Source: UBA6224 sp963800205 (lineage in GTDB: Bacteria; Patescibacteriota; Saccharimonadia; Saccharimonadales; UBA4665). Taken from it: a DNA stretch of 64,000 bases. A model generated the notes under the pieces. The model saw only the letters and a program-made list of their open reading frames with translations. It searched no databases and was not told the DNA's origin. Where the stretch lies: positions 124,001-188,000 of the forward strand of contig CAWCZQ010000005.1 in assembly GCA_963800205.1 (NCBI GenBank). The letters run 5' to 3'. How positions within the stretch are numbered: position 1 is the first letter of the stretch; every line of letters starts with the position of its first letter. Below are positions 53,673-62,712 of this stretch, one piece after another. The position numbers were made by a program, and so were the translations under genes.

Positions 53673-55454
53673 TTACGCTTTAATGCCAAATTTTTGCAGC
53701 TTTTTCTTGGTACTTTCGGTGTGCAAGCGCTGTAGCTTGAGCAGCTCAGCATAGATGCCATCAGCCTCCTCTAGCTCGGCCGGCGTACCAGCTTCGGCAA
53801 CCCTACCGTATCGCAACGCGACAATTTGATCGACATTCTGAATGGTGCTTAAGCGGTGAGCAATGATCAATGTTGTCCGGCCTTGCATAAGGTGTTCGAG
53901 TGCATCCTGAACCTGCCGTTCACTTTTACTATCCAAGCTACTAGTAGCCTCGTCTAAGATGAGAATTGGCGAATCTTTAAGTAATGCTCGGGCTATCGCA
54001 ATTCGCTGTTTTTGGCCACCGGACAACTTTAGTCCTCTCTCACCAATTTCACTGTCATACCCTTTTTCGAACTGGGTAATAAACTCATGGGCATTTGCCG
54101 CTTTGGCGGCACGTTTTATATCGGCCAATGATGCCCGCGGCTTTCCATAAGCTATATTTTCGCGGATAGTCCCACTAAATAATGCTGGTTCCTGAAAGAC
54201 GACACCGATTGCACCTCGCAAGCTCTCTTGGGTAACTTCCGTTATTTTTTGTCCGTCAATCTCAATAGCGCCGCGCCCGACTTCATACAGTCTGAGCAGC
54301 AGACTGGTAATCGTTGTTTTACCTTCGCCACTTTCGCCAACCAGCGCCGTCTTCGTGCCTGGCTTCAGGACAAAATTAATGTTTTTAAGCACGGGTGTAT
54401 TGGCATCATAGCCAAACGATACATTATTAAACTCAACCTTGCCGTCCCGAAGCTTCAGCGTAGCGGCGCGAGCGTGGTCACGTATTTCGGGCTCTTGATC
54501 CATGACATCAAAGTAATCTTTAGTGTTGGCGATTGCCCGCTGCGACTGATCAACAATGAAGCTGATGCTAAATATCGGCAGGCGAATATTTGCTGCATAC
54601 TGAATAAGCAGCACCATCGTACCGAGGGTGTACGTACCGCGGGCCGTTTCGACGAATATGTAAACGTACACCGCAAAAAAGATAACGTTGAGAATAAGAC
54701 GGCGAAAGACATCTTGCTGGTGCCAGTACCGGCTCTGAGGACGGGTGGTACGGACCACTTTGGCATAGCGTCGGCCAAATAACGATAATTCACCTTTTTC
54801 ACGTAAGAAACTCTTGACGACGCGTATCTGCCCAATAGCTTCCGAAAACCGACCGGTCGCCATGTCCTGCTCTTCGTTGATAATTTTTTGGTACCCCTGC
54901 CACTTAGAACTAGTCCGGGTCGTCAAAATAATAAAAACCGGGTATAAGACCGTTAGCATGAGTCCGACTTGCCAAGAAAAGATGAAAACGACAATCAGTG
55001 ACAAGACAGTACTAAATACAAATTGTAAAAAGTTATTACTCAACGTCTGAATGTAGCTGGTTATTTGGAAGATGCCTCGGTTCATCCGGTTAAGAACGCG
55101 GCCAGACAGCTCGGTGTCATAAAAACGTTGCGGCAAGGTTAGTAAATGGGCAAAGTATCGCTGACTCATAATTCGTTGCAAACGTGCCGACAACATGTCG
55201 CCGATATAGCCGCCTATATTACTAAAAATGGTCTGTCCAATATCGGTTACAAATATCAGTGTCGCCAGCAAGGCCACTTTGGTGACATTTGCCGAACCGC
55301 CGCCGACTAACTTGGTTATTTCATCAATGGCGCCCTTTAATAGCAGCGGCTGTACCTGCGTCATGGCAGCTACCAAAATCGAAAAGACACTGACCGCAAC
55401 ATAAAACGGCCAAAGTTCTGACGTAAAACGAATTATTCTCCAGATGCTTTTCAC
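53673..55454 (-). CDS. ABC exporter, fused membrane and ATPase domains
   Basis: A 593-residue half-transporter. Six transmembrane helices (about 15-315) are followed by the nucleotide-binding domain: Walker A GESGEGKTTI (about 372), Q-loop VFQEPALFSGT, signature LSGGQKQR, Walker B ILILDEATSSLD and switch His in IIAHRLST. This is the MsbA/LmrA type; a homodimer could export lipids, drugs or peptides. The start is GTG with TATACT seven bases ahead, a leaderless layout without ATG. Confidence 0.94.
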   Translation of the reverse strand: MKSIWRIIRFTSELWPFYVAVSVFSILVAAMTQVQPLLLKGAIDEITKLVGGGSANVTKVALLATLIFVTDIGQTIFSNIGGYIGDMLSARLQRIMSQRYFAHLLTLPQRFYDTELSGRVLNRMNRGIFQITSYIQTLSNNFLQFVFSTVLSLIVVFIFSWQVGLMLTVLYPVFIILTTRTSSKWQGYQKIINEEQDMATGRFSEAIGQIRVVKSFLREKGELSLFGRRYAKVVRTTRPQSRYWHQQDVFRRLILNVIFFAVYVYIFVETARGTYTLGTMVLLIQYAANIRLPIFSISFIVDQSQRAIANTKDYFDVMDQEPEIRDHARAATLKLRDGKVEFNNVSFGYDANTPVLKNINFVLKPGTKTALVGESGEGKTTITSLLLRLYEVGRGAIEIDGQKITEVTQESLRGAIGVVFQEPALFSGTIRENIAYGKPRASLADIKRAAKAANAHEFITQFEKGYDSEIGERGLKLSGGQKQRIAIARALLKDSPILILDEATSSLDSKSERQVQDALEHLMQGRTTLIIAHRLSTIQNVDQIVALRYGRVAEAGTPAELEEADGIYAELLKLQRLHTESTKKKLQKFGIKA

Positions 55455-55461
55455 TCGAGCT

Positions 55462-55467
55462 AGTATA
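55462..55467 (-). promoter_or_regulatory. -10 box of the ABC exporter, leaderless type
   Basis: TATACT on the reverse strand, seven bases before the GTG start at 55454. Confidence 0.65.
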
Positions 55468-55507
55468 CCTGTGACAGGAGCCGTTACACAAACTTAGCAC
55501 TAATAGT

Positions 55508-58015
55508 TTACAGCGTCGAAGCGTTCAACTGCGCAGCCGCTACCTCGGCTGCGGTTGCCAGGTGTTGCGAAACTTCACTATCGGTCAGGGTGCGCTCGTA
55601 CGAGGCAACACTGTAGCGGAACGATATTTGCTTGTGGTCAGTGTCGTCGGGACGCTGGTAGATACTTGTACACTCAACAGTAACCAAGGCGTTGTCGGCC
55701 GCCGACGCCGTCAGAGATTCTACGAGGCAGTCGTGTAGCGCTTGGTATGACGTACTGGCTGCTACCCTGAGAGTAATATCTTGGGTAACTTTCGGGAACC
55801 GTGGCAATTGGTGGTAAGCACTATTGTCTGATGTAGTGCAGGCCTGAAGTAGCTCGGCAAGTTGTAGCGAAAAGCCAGCCGTATACTCTGGCAGTTTTAG
55901 CGCTCGCTTTACGCCCACGCGGAACTCACCAATAATGCCGACAACCAAATCGGTAGAAGCAATTTTTACCAAGGCAGTTCTGCCCGGTTCATACGGCTGT
56001 TCTATTGGCGTCGAAGAACGGTTGTCGTACGGCTCAAATCGTAAGCTCAAGCCCAACTGTGCCGCCAAGAACTGCAACTGATGCTTGGCGTCGTAGTAGG
56101 CCGCACTGGCAGGCGCTGCTTTTTTTGAAGCGGCGACTACCATTGCCAGTATATCGCGCTCTAGTGGCAAGCCCTGGTCGTCGTGTTCGTGAATAGTATG
56201 GGTCTTTCCCATTTCGAATAGCGAGAACCGCTCATAACCGGCTTTGATATTCGGATGCACCTTATCCAATAAACTCGGCAGAAGACTCAAGCGATAGTAC
56301 TGAAGATCTGGGCTGATCGCATTCGACAACGCAAAGGCATCTTGTTTGTTCTGGCCGACACTATCAATGAGTTTGCCATGTACAAAGCTATAGGTGAGGA
56401 GTTCGGTAGCTCCGGCTTTTGCCAATATATGACGTATGCGCGCTTTTAGTTCTAGCAATGGATCTCGCGGAGTAGCCGAAATCGCACGCCGGGGCAATTC
56501 GAGAGGCAGTTTATCAAAACCATAGAGTCGGCCAATTTCTTCTACGACATCCTCTCTAGTTTCGATATCGGTGCGCCAGCGGGGCGCTTCCACGTGCAAC
56601 AACTCGCCTTCAATGGTCACCGTGAATTCAACATTCTCTAGCAGGTGTCTCATGTCTGATGCGCTCAATGATAGGCCTAGTCGTTCATTGATAAACGAGG
56701 CCGCGACAGGCACCGGCGGATGTACCCACTCTCGTCCCGTAACCTGCGATTCGTCAATAACCTGGCTCGCCATCTTTGCGCCGGCGTATTCGCCCAACAA
56801 TCGCACCGCCTCATTGAGAATCCGATCATTTTGTAACGGCGATTGGCCTTTATTAAAGCGAGTGACGGCATCGGTGAATAATCCGTGTGCCATACTGGTG
56901 CGCCGGATCGAGTACATGTCGAAAGTTGCCACTTCGAGTATTACGTTGGTCGTGTTTTCGTCGACTTCCGTATCACCGCCACCCATGACACCGCCCAGCC
57001 CAATGGCTTGCTTGTCGGTTGCTATCATAATCGCTTCGGCGCGTGGCTGCACGGTTTTGCCGTTGAGCAATGTTAGTTTTTCTTCACTCCTCGGGTTGCG
57101 AACCACAATGGTTGCATCCTTGTCACTTAGCGCCACGACTTTGTCGTAATCATAGGCATGCAGCGGCTGACCTGTCAGCATCATTATATAGTTTGTTATA
57201 TCGACGACATTATTAATCGGCCGAATACCGACTCGGCTCAGTAATGATTGCATACGGACCGGCGACGGCTTGATTGTGATGCCACTGAGGCTCACCGCCA
57301 TAAAACGCGGTACGAGCTGCGGGAGTTCATTGACGACATGCAGCGGGAGCGTAGCGGCAGTGTCCGCGACCGTTAACTCGTAGGTCTTGTACCAGTCAGG
57401 AGACGTAAAAGGTGTACCGGTAATACCGGCGAGCTCGCGGGCTACCCCAAGTTGGCCAAAGCAGTCCGGCCGGTGCGTAAACATCTTATTTTCGATATCG
57501 ACAACGACATCATCGAGAGCGTAGGCCTCGAGAAAGCCGGTGCCTGCTGCGAGTGTGTCCTCGAGTTCCAAGATGCCGTCGTGACTTTCGCCGATAGCAA
57601 GCTCTTGCGGGCTTGCCAACATACCATGGCTCAGCACACCGCGTAATTCACGAGAATCCAGTACAAAGGGAGCTTTTTCGACACTGGCCGGTACGGTAGA
57701 GCCGGGCGGCAACCAGGCGACGGTAATTCCCTGCCGCACGTTGGGCGCTCCACACACTACTTGCACCAATCCATCGCTATCGCGTTCAACTGACTGAGCG
57801 ACGCCACCATCATCTATCTTACAAACCCGTAGCCGATCGGCGTTGGGATGATCCTCGCAGGTAACGACTTTTACAACTAGGACGCCTTGGTATTTTTGGG
57901 CAAGGTACTCAACTCCATCAATCTCGCCCAATTGTGCGCCAATTCGCGCCAACAACTCATCGGTTGGCATGTCAATTGCAGCGTATTCCTTTGCCCAGTT
58001 TAAACTTACTTTCAT
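55508..58015 (-). CDS. pheT: Phenylalanyl-tRNA synthetase beta subunit
   Basis: An 835-residue subunit. It carries an N-terminal tRNA-binding OB domain (about 40-160, VVKVVTCEDHPNADRLRVCKID), B3/B4 editing domain (about 210-390), B5 DNA-binding-like domain, the catalytic-like core and a ferredoxin-fold anticodon-binding domain at the end (RFPKVTQDITLRV). It pairs with PheS as an alpha2beta2 enzyme. Start overlaps the pheS stop by four bases. Length is normal for the long bacterial type. Confidence 0.97.
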   Translation of the reverse strand: MKVSLNWAKEYAAIDMPTDELLARIGAQLGEIDGVEYLAQKYQGVLVVKVVTCEDHPNADRLRVCKIDDGGVAQSVERDSDGLVQVVCGAPNVRQGITVAWLPPGSTVPASVEKAPFVLDSRELRGVLSHGMLASPQELAIGESHDGILELEDTLAAGTGFLEAYALDDVVVDIENKMFTHRPDCFGQLGVARELAGITGTPFTSPDWYKTYELTVADTAATLPLHVVNELPQLVPRFMAVSLSGITIKPSPVRMQSLLSRVGIRPINNVVDITNYIMMLTGQPLHAYDYDKVVALSDKDATIVVRNPRSEEKLTLLNGKTVQPRAEAIMIATDKQAIGLGGVMGGGDTEVDENTTNVILEVATFDMYSIRRTSMAHGLFTDAVTRFNKGQSPLQNDRILNEAVRLLGEYAGAKMASQVIDESQVTGREWVHPPVPVAASFINERLGLSLSASDMRHLLENVEFTVTIEGELLHVEAPRWRTDIETREDVVEEIGRLYGFDKLPLELPRRAISATPRDPLLELKARIRHILAKAGATELLTYSFVHGKLIDSVGQNKQDAFALSNAISPDLQYYRLSLLPSLLDKVHPNIKAGYERFSLFEMGKTHTIHEHDDQGLPLERDILAMVVAASKKAAPASAAYYDAKHQLQFLAAQLGLSLRFEPYDNRSSTPIEQPYEPGRTALVKIASTDLVVGIIGEFRVGVKRALKLPEYTAGFSLQLAELLQACTTSDNSAYHQLPRFPKVTQDITLRVAASTSYQALHDCLVESLTASAADNALVTVECTSIYQRPDDTDHKQISFRYSVASYERTLTDSEVSQHLATAAEVAAAQLNASTL

Positions 58016-59059
58016 GCAAATTGCCTCAAGAATTCTAACTTTCCGGATTCGAAGTGACGCACGTCTTCGATGCCATACTTCATCATAACCAAGCGTTCTA
58101 TGCCACCACCCCAGGCAAAGCCAGTATATTCTTCGGGGTTTATGTCGGCCTCGCGCAGCACATTAGGGTGAATCATACCGCAGCCAAGCAGCTCAATCCA
58201 GCCCGATTGCGAACAGATAGAACAGCCCGCTTTGTTACAAAACGGACAGCTGAGCGCAAACTCAAAGCTTGGTTCTGTGAACGGGAAATAAAACGGCTGG
58301 GTCTTGACCTCAAGCTGTTTGCCATAGTATTCCTGCAAAAATGTTTTGAGCGTGGCAATCAGGTTGCCGGCATGGACCTTCTTGCCGACATACACCCCTT
58401 CGAGCTGGTAAAAAGTGTGCTCATGGCGAGCATCAAGGTCTTCATTGCGAAAGACCCGACCTGGAATGACGGCGGCGATCGGCTGGCCCTGCTCCAAGAG
58501 GTGGCGATACGTCTGTAGGATGCGGTTTTGCATGGTACTGGTGTGAGCTGGCGCAATCAGTGGCCGTGCCTTGCGTGTCCTGCTGCTCGGTCATGAAAGT
58601 GTCGTAATCGTCACGCGCCGGATGACCTTCAGGGAAGTTCAAGGCACCAAACATATGGTAGTCATCGTCGATCTCACGTGATTCTACAGCCGTAAACCCC
58701 ATACGGTAGAATATATCGAGCACCGTTTCGAGTTCTTTCATCAGGGGATGCACGGTGCCGTGCTCGGCGGACATAAGCTGCGGCAAAGGGGCATTGATAT
58801 CAAATGGTGCTGTCACGTCCAGCGGCGGCAGTACGGCCTCCGCTTCGTCAAATTCCTTGACCCGTTTTTGCAGTTCCTGCTTGAGCATATTGAGTTCTTT
58901 CCCAAATGTCGCCCGCTGGGCAGGATCCAATGTCTTGAGCTCATCAAACAACGCTTTTAGTTCTACTGCTTTGAGAATATCGGCCTTGGATTCAAGCTCT
59001 GTAAATCGTGCCTCGAGCACCTTTGCAGCGTCAGCAATGTTTTCGTGTTGATAGTTCAT
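58012..59059 (-). pseudogene. pheS: Phenylalanyl-tRNA synthetase alpha subunit, split by one extra base
   Basis: The first frame gives the N-terminal coiled coil and the start of the class II core up to FMTEQQDTQG (about residue 165). The second frame continues with MQNRILQTYRHLL and holds motif 2 (GRVFRNEDLDARHEHTFYQLEG) and motif 3 (GFAWGGGIERLVMMKYGIEDVR). Dropping one base near 58567 restores DTQGRPLIAPAHTSTMQNRI and a 348-residue PheS. As pheS is essential and pheT behind it is intact, real loss is unlikely; a sequence error is the simplest reading. Confidence 0.95.
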
Positions 59060-59066
59060 TTTTACT

Positions 59067-59072
59067 AGTATA
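59067..59072 (-). promoter_or_regulatory. -10 box of pheST, leaderless type
   Basis: TATACT on the reverse strand, seven bases before the pheS ATG. Confidence 0.65.
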
Positions 59073-59104
59073 TCAGAGGAATTAAGCGGGTCTGGGTATA
59101 TTAA

Positions 59105-59146
59105 TTTGCCATAGATATGGCAAAGAGCGGCCGTACCGCTCTTTGC
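59105..59146 (-). terminator. Two overlapping hairpins between the small membrane gene and pheS
   Basis: A perfect 11-bp hairpin GCAAAGAGCGG/CCGCTCTTTGC (59120-59146, 5-base loop) shares five bases with a second hairpin TTTGCCATA/TATGGCAAA (59105-59124). They cannot both form fully. U tracts are weak. It probably ends the two-gene unit to its right, but the shared arm resembles a switch. Confidence 0.6.
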
Positions 59147-59172
59147 TGCCGATGTCGCGAGCTTCTTTAGGG

Positions 59173-59436
59173 CTAGAGGAGCTTATCGATGTCGGCATCG
59201 AGAACCGATGGGTCGAGAGCATCGTCGAGTTGACTGGCAGTCGTGTCCAGCAAGGTGGCGGTGTTTTTCAAATCGGCTTTGGTCTTAATAGCCGATGACT
59301 GAGTTGTTGCCGTTTCGGTATCTTTTTGTCCGGCTTTCCATACCGTGTAGCCAGCAAATCCTACCGCTACTACTACCACGATGATGAGGAGTGCTAGCAG
59401 ATGTCCTATGCCGTCTTGTGAGCGAGTTATACGCAT
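59173..59436 (-). CDS. Small single-pass membrane protein
   Basis: An 87-residue protein with a transmembrane helix (about 11-31, LLALLIIVVVVAVGFAGY) and a Thr/Asp/Lys-rich outer tail with a Leu-spaced helix (TATLLDTTASQLDDAL). No family recognised. The N-terminal GIGHLLALLIIVVVVAVG loosely recalls a pilin-type start but has no typical cleavage site. Two bases separate it from the secreted helical protein upstream, so they share an mRNA. Confidence 0.7.
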   Translation of the reverse strand: MRITRSQDGIGHLLALLIIVVVVAVGFAGYTVWKAGQKDTETATTQSSAIKTKADLKNTATLLDTTASQLDDALDPSVLDADIDKLL

Positions 59437-59438
59437 GA

Positions 59439-60155
59439 TTAGTTATCCTCCGTGGTGGTTACGTCTTCACCTTGGGCTTGAGCCAGTGCGACGACGATGT
59501 TCTTAAGAGCGGTACGGTAGGCCTTGAGAGCATCACGAGTACCACTTGCGCTCTCTTTGGCGGTCGCCAGCATTGCTGCCGGATCAGATTCCGTGCAGTC
59601 GAGTGAATCGGCTACTTGAGAGAGTGCCGTAACAGCTGCTGCAGCAGTGGTTTGATTATCTTTAGCTGTCGTTAGAAGAGACTCATAGTTGTCGGCCGAT
59701 ACGTTATTCGCCGTCTGGTAATCTTGCAGTTTCGTGAAGACGTCGTCGAGGCGCGACAGGTACTTGTCGGCGTTGTTATTAAAGGCTGAAAGCTTGTTGT
59801 TGACAGCTTTCTGAATGTTTTCACACGTCTTTTGTCGCTGAGCAACCGTATGGTGTTCTTTGTCGGCACGGCGCAGCGCCAACTTCTCACGACCATGCTG
59901 TTTAAACATAGCGACGTTATGTTCAACTTCGTTTTCGACCTCAGTGCCATGCTCAGTTTCGGTTTCTGTTTCCGTCGCGTTATCACTACTACTGTCATTC
60001 TCTGTTTCTGAATCCGATTGTTGCGAGCTGGTGACCGAGTCATCACTCGTACTGTCGTCACTCCCCTGCCGGGCATATGCCGGTGCAGCAGCGAGTACTA
60101 CCACGGCACTCAATGCCGCCAAAAAAACAGCAAAGCTAAATTTATTTTGTTTCAC
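59439..60155 (-). CDS. Secreted acidic helical protein
   Basis: A 238-residue protein started at GTG 60155, because GGAAGGA lies seven bases upstream; a TTG two codons earlier is also open. A clear signal peptide ends AAAPAYA|RQ (about residue 28). Then comes a low-complexity Ser/Asp/Glu/Thr stretch (about 30-70) and a long helical domain with regularly spaced Ala/Lys/Asp (about 80-238). Two Cys are visible (TCENIQ and LDCTES). No family recognised. It may form a surface coiled coil with the small membrane protein after it; that is inference. Confidence 0.75.
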   Translation of the reverse strand: MKQNKFSFAVFLAALSAVVVLAAAPAYARQGSDDSTSDDSVTSSQQSDSETENDSSSDNATETETETEHGTEVENEVEHNVAMFKQHGREKLALRRADKEHHTVAQRQKTCENIQKAVNNKLSAFNNNADKYLSRLDDVFTKLQDYQTANNVSADNYESLLTTAKDNQTTAAAAVTALSQVADSLDCTESDPAAMLATAKESASGTRDALKAYRTALKNIVVALAQAQGEDVTTTEDN

Positions 60156-60247
60156 AAACAAATCCTTCCGTAGTTAAAGCTATAGAACTAAATATACCAA
60201 AAAGCTTACGTTTGCCAAAAGAAACCTATTCTTGCACACTAGTAGTT

Positions 60248-60745
60248 ATGGCAAACTTTTCTTTTGATGTAGTTTCGGAATATGACAAGGCCGAGATGAA
60301 TAACGTCTATGACCAAACCGAACGCGAAATGACCTCTCGCTACGACTTCAAGGGTACACCGGCGGCGATAGAGTGGCTCAATGCCGATAAAACCGGTATA
60401 AAGGTCACCGGCAGTGGCGACTGGCAGATTGATGCCATCCTCGATATTTATCGCAAAAAACTCGCCGCTCGGAATCAGAGCCAGAAAGTACTCGATACTT
60501 CTCAGGAATCAATCGAGAGTAACCTCAAAACCACCAAAGAAGTTCCGTTTAAGCAAGGCCTCGACCAAGACAAGGCCAAGCAAATCACGAAGCTGATAAG
60601 AGAAGATTTCCCGAAAGTTAAAACCCAGATTCAGGGCGATGCCGTCCGGGTCATGAGTAGCAGCAAAGACGATTTACAGGCGGTTATGCAGCTACTACGC
60701 CAACAAGATTTCGAATTTCCGCTCAACTTCACTAACTATCGATAG
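60248..60745 (+). CDS. YajQ/UPF0234 family nucleotide-binding protein
   Basis: A 165-residue protein with two ferredoxin-like halves. ANFSFDVVSEYDKAEMNNVYDQT, REMTSRYDFKGT and the C-terminal DAVRVMSSSKDDLQAVMQLL...DFEFPLNFTNYR are diagnostic. Some YajQ proteins bind cyclic di-GMP or RNA; no such role can be read here. I use ATG 60248 (MANFSFDV), the standard family start, over an upstream ATG. Confidence 0.95.
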   Translation: MANFSFDVVSEYDKAEMNNVYDQTEREMTSRYDFKGTPAAIEWLNADKTGIKVTGSGDWQIDAILDIYRKKLAARNQSQKVLDTSQESIESNLKTTKEVPFKQGLDQDKAKQITKLIREDFPKVKTQIQGDAVRVMSSSKDDLQAVMQLLRQQDFEFPLNFTNYR

Positions 60746-60749
60746 CTAC

Positions 60750-61298
60750 TTACATATTCTCGTTTATAAAATTGCTTTGTGCTTCTATAACGACATCGGG
60801 TATTTCGCCGCTTTCCATCGCCCATTGCAGGGCAGGAAGTGCATAGTAGCCTCGGATTCGATGATTATCTTCACGAGAGCGACGACCAATCAATTGATAA
60901 TCCTTATCGGCAAGATAGCTCAATGCGGTTTGCAGTCGGTGTTCAGGAATTCGGAGCCGTTCTTCACCTTGATCTAATTGGGCCTTCAGGTTTGTTTTGG
61001 TAATTATCTGTTCACTGCTGTCATGACTTGCATAGAATATCCGTACAGCGGCCGCAGCCATGATGTAGTGTCCATCAGGCAAGCGTTTCAGTACTTTTTC
61101 ATTAGTGAAGAGTTCCAGCGCTTTTTGATATTTAGGGATGTCTGTTTCATCGATAGCTTGTTGTGATTCCAGTCTTCTCTTACGGTATCGCACATAACCA
61201 GCTGTAGCCCCTGCCGCAACTATCCCTAACCCCACGCCCCCGAGCTCGGCCGCTATTTTAGCTTTATTATGTTCGCCAGTTGCTCGCTTTTCGGTCAT
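60750..61298 (-). CDS. Unrecognised single-pass membrane protein
   Basis: A 182-residue protein with one transmembrane helix (about 17-36, Gly/Ala-rich) and a basic YRKRR after it. The soluble part looks helical and, near residues 85-155, has a winged-helix-like run with RIPEHRLQTALSYLADKDYQLIGRRSREDNHRIRGYYALP, which could bind nucleic acid or protein. No family recognised. TAATAC about seven bases upstream suggests another leaderless mRNA. It faces YajQ tail to tail with four bases between the stops. Confidence 0.7.
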   Translation of the reverse strand: MTEKRATGEHNKAKIAAELGGVGLGIVAAGATAGYVRYRKRRLESQQAIDETDIPKYQKALELFTNEKVLKRLPDGHYIMAAAAVRIFYASHDSSEQIITKTNLKAQLDQGEERLRIPEHRLQTALSYLADKDYQLIGRRSREDNHRIRGYYALPALQWAMESGEIPDVVIEAQSNFINENM

Positions 61299-61343
61299 AG
61301 TGAACGTATTACACCACGCATCGCTCGATTAGCCAAACAGCGT

Positions 61344-61349
61344 TATACT
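61344..61349 (+). promoter_or_regulatory. -10 box of the GH63-like gene
   Basis: TATACT, eight bases before the ATG (or TACTAT, six bases before). No ribosome-binding site. Confidence 0.6.
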
Positions 61350-61357
61350 ATAGGCAT

Positions 61358-62677
61358 ATGCGAGATGATAAAACTGTACTAGCTGAAGCGGCCGCTGTAT
61401 TGGCCGAAAATGACCGTGGCGCCTACACTATGCCTGCTGGCAATTTGTATCCACACCAATGGCTATGGGATAGCTGTTTTATAGCCATAGGTTTACGACA
61501 TATTGATGTCAACCGAGCCCAGACCGAATTATTGAATCTGCTTCGTGGCCAGTGGAAAAATGGCATGCTCCCGAATATGGTATTTAGTAGTGACCCAGGT
61601 TTTGAGCGCGACCGTCAAGCGTGGCAGAGTTGGCTAAGCCCCAATGCACCCGACGGTATTGCTACCAGTGGTATTACCCAACCTCCCATGTTGGCCGAAG
61701 CCGTCGTGCAAGTCGGCAAAAAATTAGCCTGGCCGGAACGACGTCAGTGGTACCGTCAAGTCTGGGACGGCTTGCTTGCCTACCATGAATGGCTCTATGG
61801 CGAGCGCGATCCTCACCAAGAAGGTTTAGTCCTCCTAGTGCACCCCTGGGAGACGGGCCTCGACAACACACCACCGTGGATGTCGTATCTCGAAGACCAC
61901 CAATTGCCGTGGTGGATACGGGCGATGCATAAAAGCAAACTTGATAATGCGGTGAGCTTGTTCCGGCGCGATACCAGGTCGGTACCGCTCAACGAACGTT
62001 TTTCCAACTTGGAGATCTTAGCGCTATACGATGTCCAGCGCCGCCTAAAGCGCAAAAGCTACAACATCGATCGTATTCTTGACCATTCACTTTTTGCCAT
62101 CGAAGACCTCGCATTTAATAGCATATTCATCCGGGCTAACGAGCAGCTGCGACACATTGCCAAGAGCTTACGAGAAGAAATACCAACAGAACTTGATACG
62201 TGCATGCGCCGCAGCGAAAAAGCTTTCGAAAACCTCTGGGACGAGCTGACGCAGCAGTATTATTCGCGAGATTTTGTCACCCACAAGTGGCTTCGTGAGC
62301 CGTCGGTCGCCACTTTGCTGCCGTTGTATGCTGGCCACATAACCAAGGACCGTGCCGAAAAACTTGTCAGATTAATAGAGAACAGTCATCAATTCGGCCT
62401 GTCGTATCCACTACCAAGCGTGCCGCGCCTGTCAGCTTATTTTGACCCAAAGCGCTACTGGCAAGGTCCCACCTGGATTAACATAAACTGGCTCGTCATT
62501 GATGGACTCCGCCGCTACGGTTTTGATGATCACGCCGACGTCCTCACCGAAACGACATTGGAGTTAGTGAGAATGCATGGCTGTAATGAGTACTTCGACC
62601 CGCTCGACGGCTCGCCACTGGGCGCAAGTAATTTTAGTTGGACAGCGGCACTCACCATTGACCTCATCCATTCCTAG
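61358..62677 (+). CDS. MGH1/GH63-like glycoside hydrolase
   Basis: A 439-residue (alpha/alpha)6-barrel protein. AGNLYPHQWLWDSCFIAIGLRH (about 27-48) holds the Asp of the catalytic or substrate region of GH63/mannosylglycerate-hydrolase-like enzymes, and later RYWQGPTWININWLVIDGL and SNFSWTAAL match the C-terminal core. No signal peptide, so it should act on cytosolic oligosaccharides such as glucosylglycerate, mannosylglycerate or alpha-glucans. Specificity cannot be decided. uppP follows by 35 bases. Confidence 0.85.
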   Translation: MRDDKTVLAEAAAVLAENDRGAYTMPAGNLYPHQWLWDSCFIAIGLRHIDVNRAQTELLNLLRGQWKNGMLPNMVFSSDPGFERDRQAWQSWLSPNAPDGIATSGITQPPMLAEAVVQVGKKLAWPERRQWYRQVWDGLLAYHEWLYGERDPHQEGLVLLVHPWETGLDNTPPWMSYLEDHQLPWWIRAMHKSKLDNAVSLFRRDTRSVPLNERFSNLEILALYDVQRRLKRKSYNIDRILDHSLFAIEDLAFNSIFIRANEQLRHIAKSLREEIPTELDTCMRRSEKAFENLWDELTQQYYSRDFVTHKWLREPSVATLLPLYAGHITKDRAEKLVRLIENSHQFGLSYPLPSVPRLSAYFDPKRYWQGPTWININWLVIDGLRRYGFDDHADVLTETTLELVRMHGCNEYFDPLDGSPLGASNFSWTAALTIDLIHS

Positions 62678-62712
62678 TTTTTTCATTAACACTAACGTAC
62701 ACTGAAGAGATT

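Noticed and set aside
55740..57650. Forward-strand frames opposite pheT
   Set aside because: These are Ser/Thr/Arg-rich shadows of pheT codons without ribosome sites; the same holds for the forward frames opposite clpC, dnaE, gatA and uvrB.
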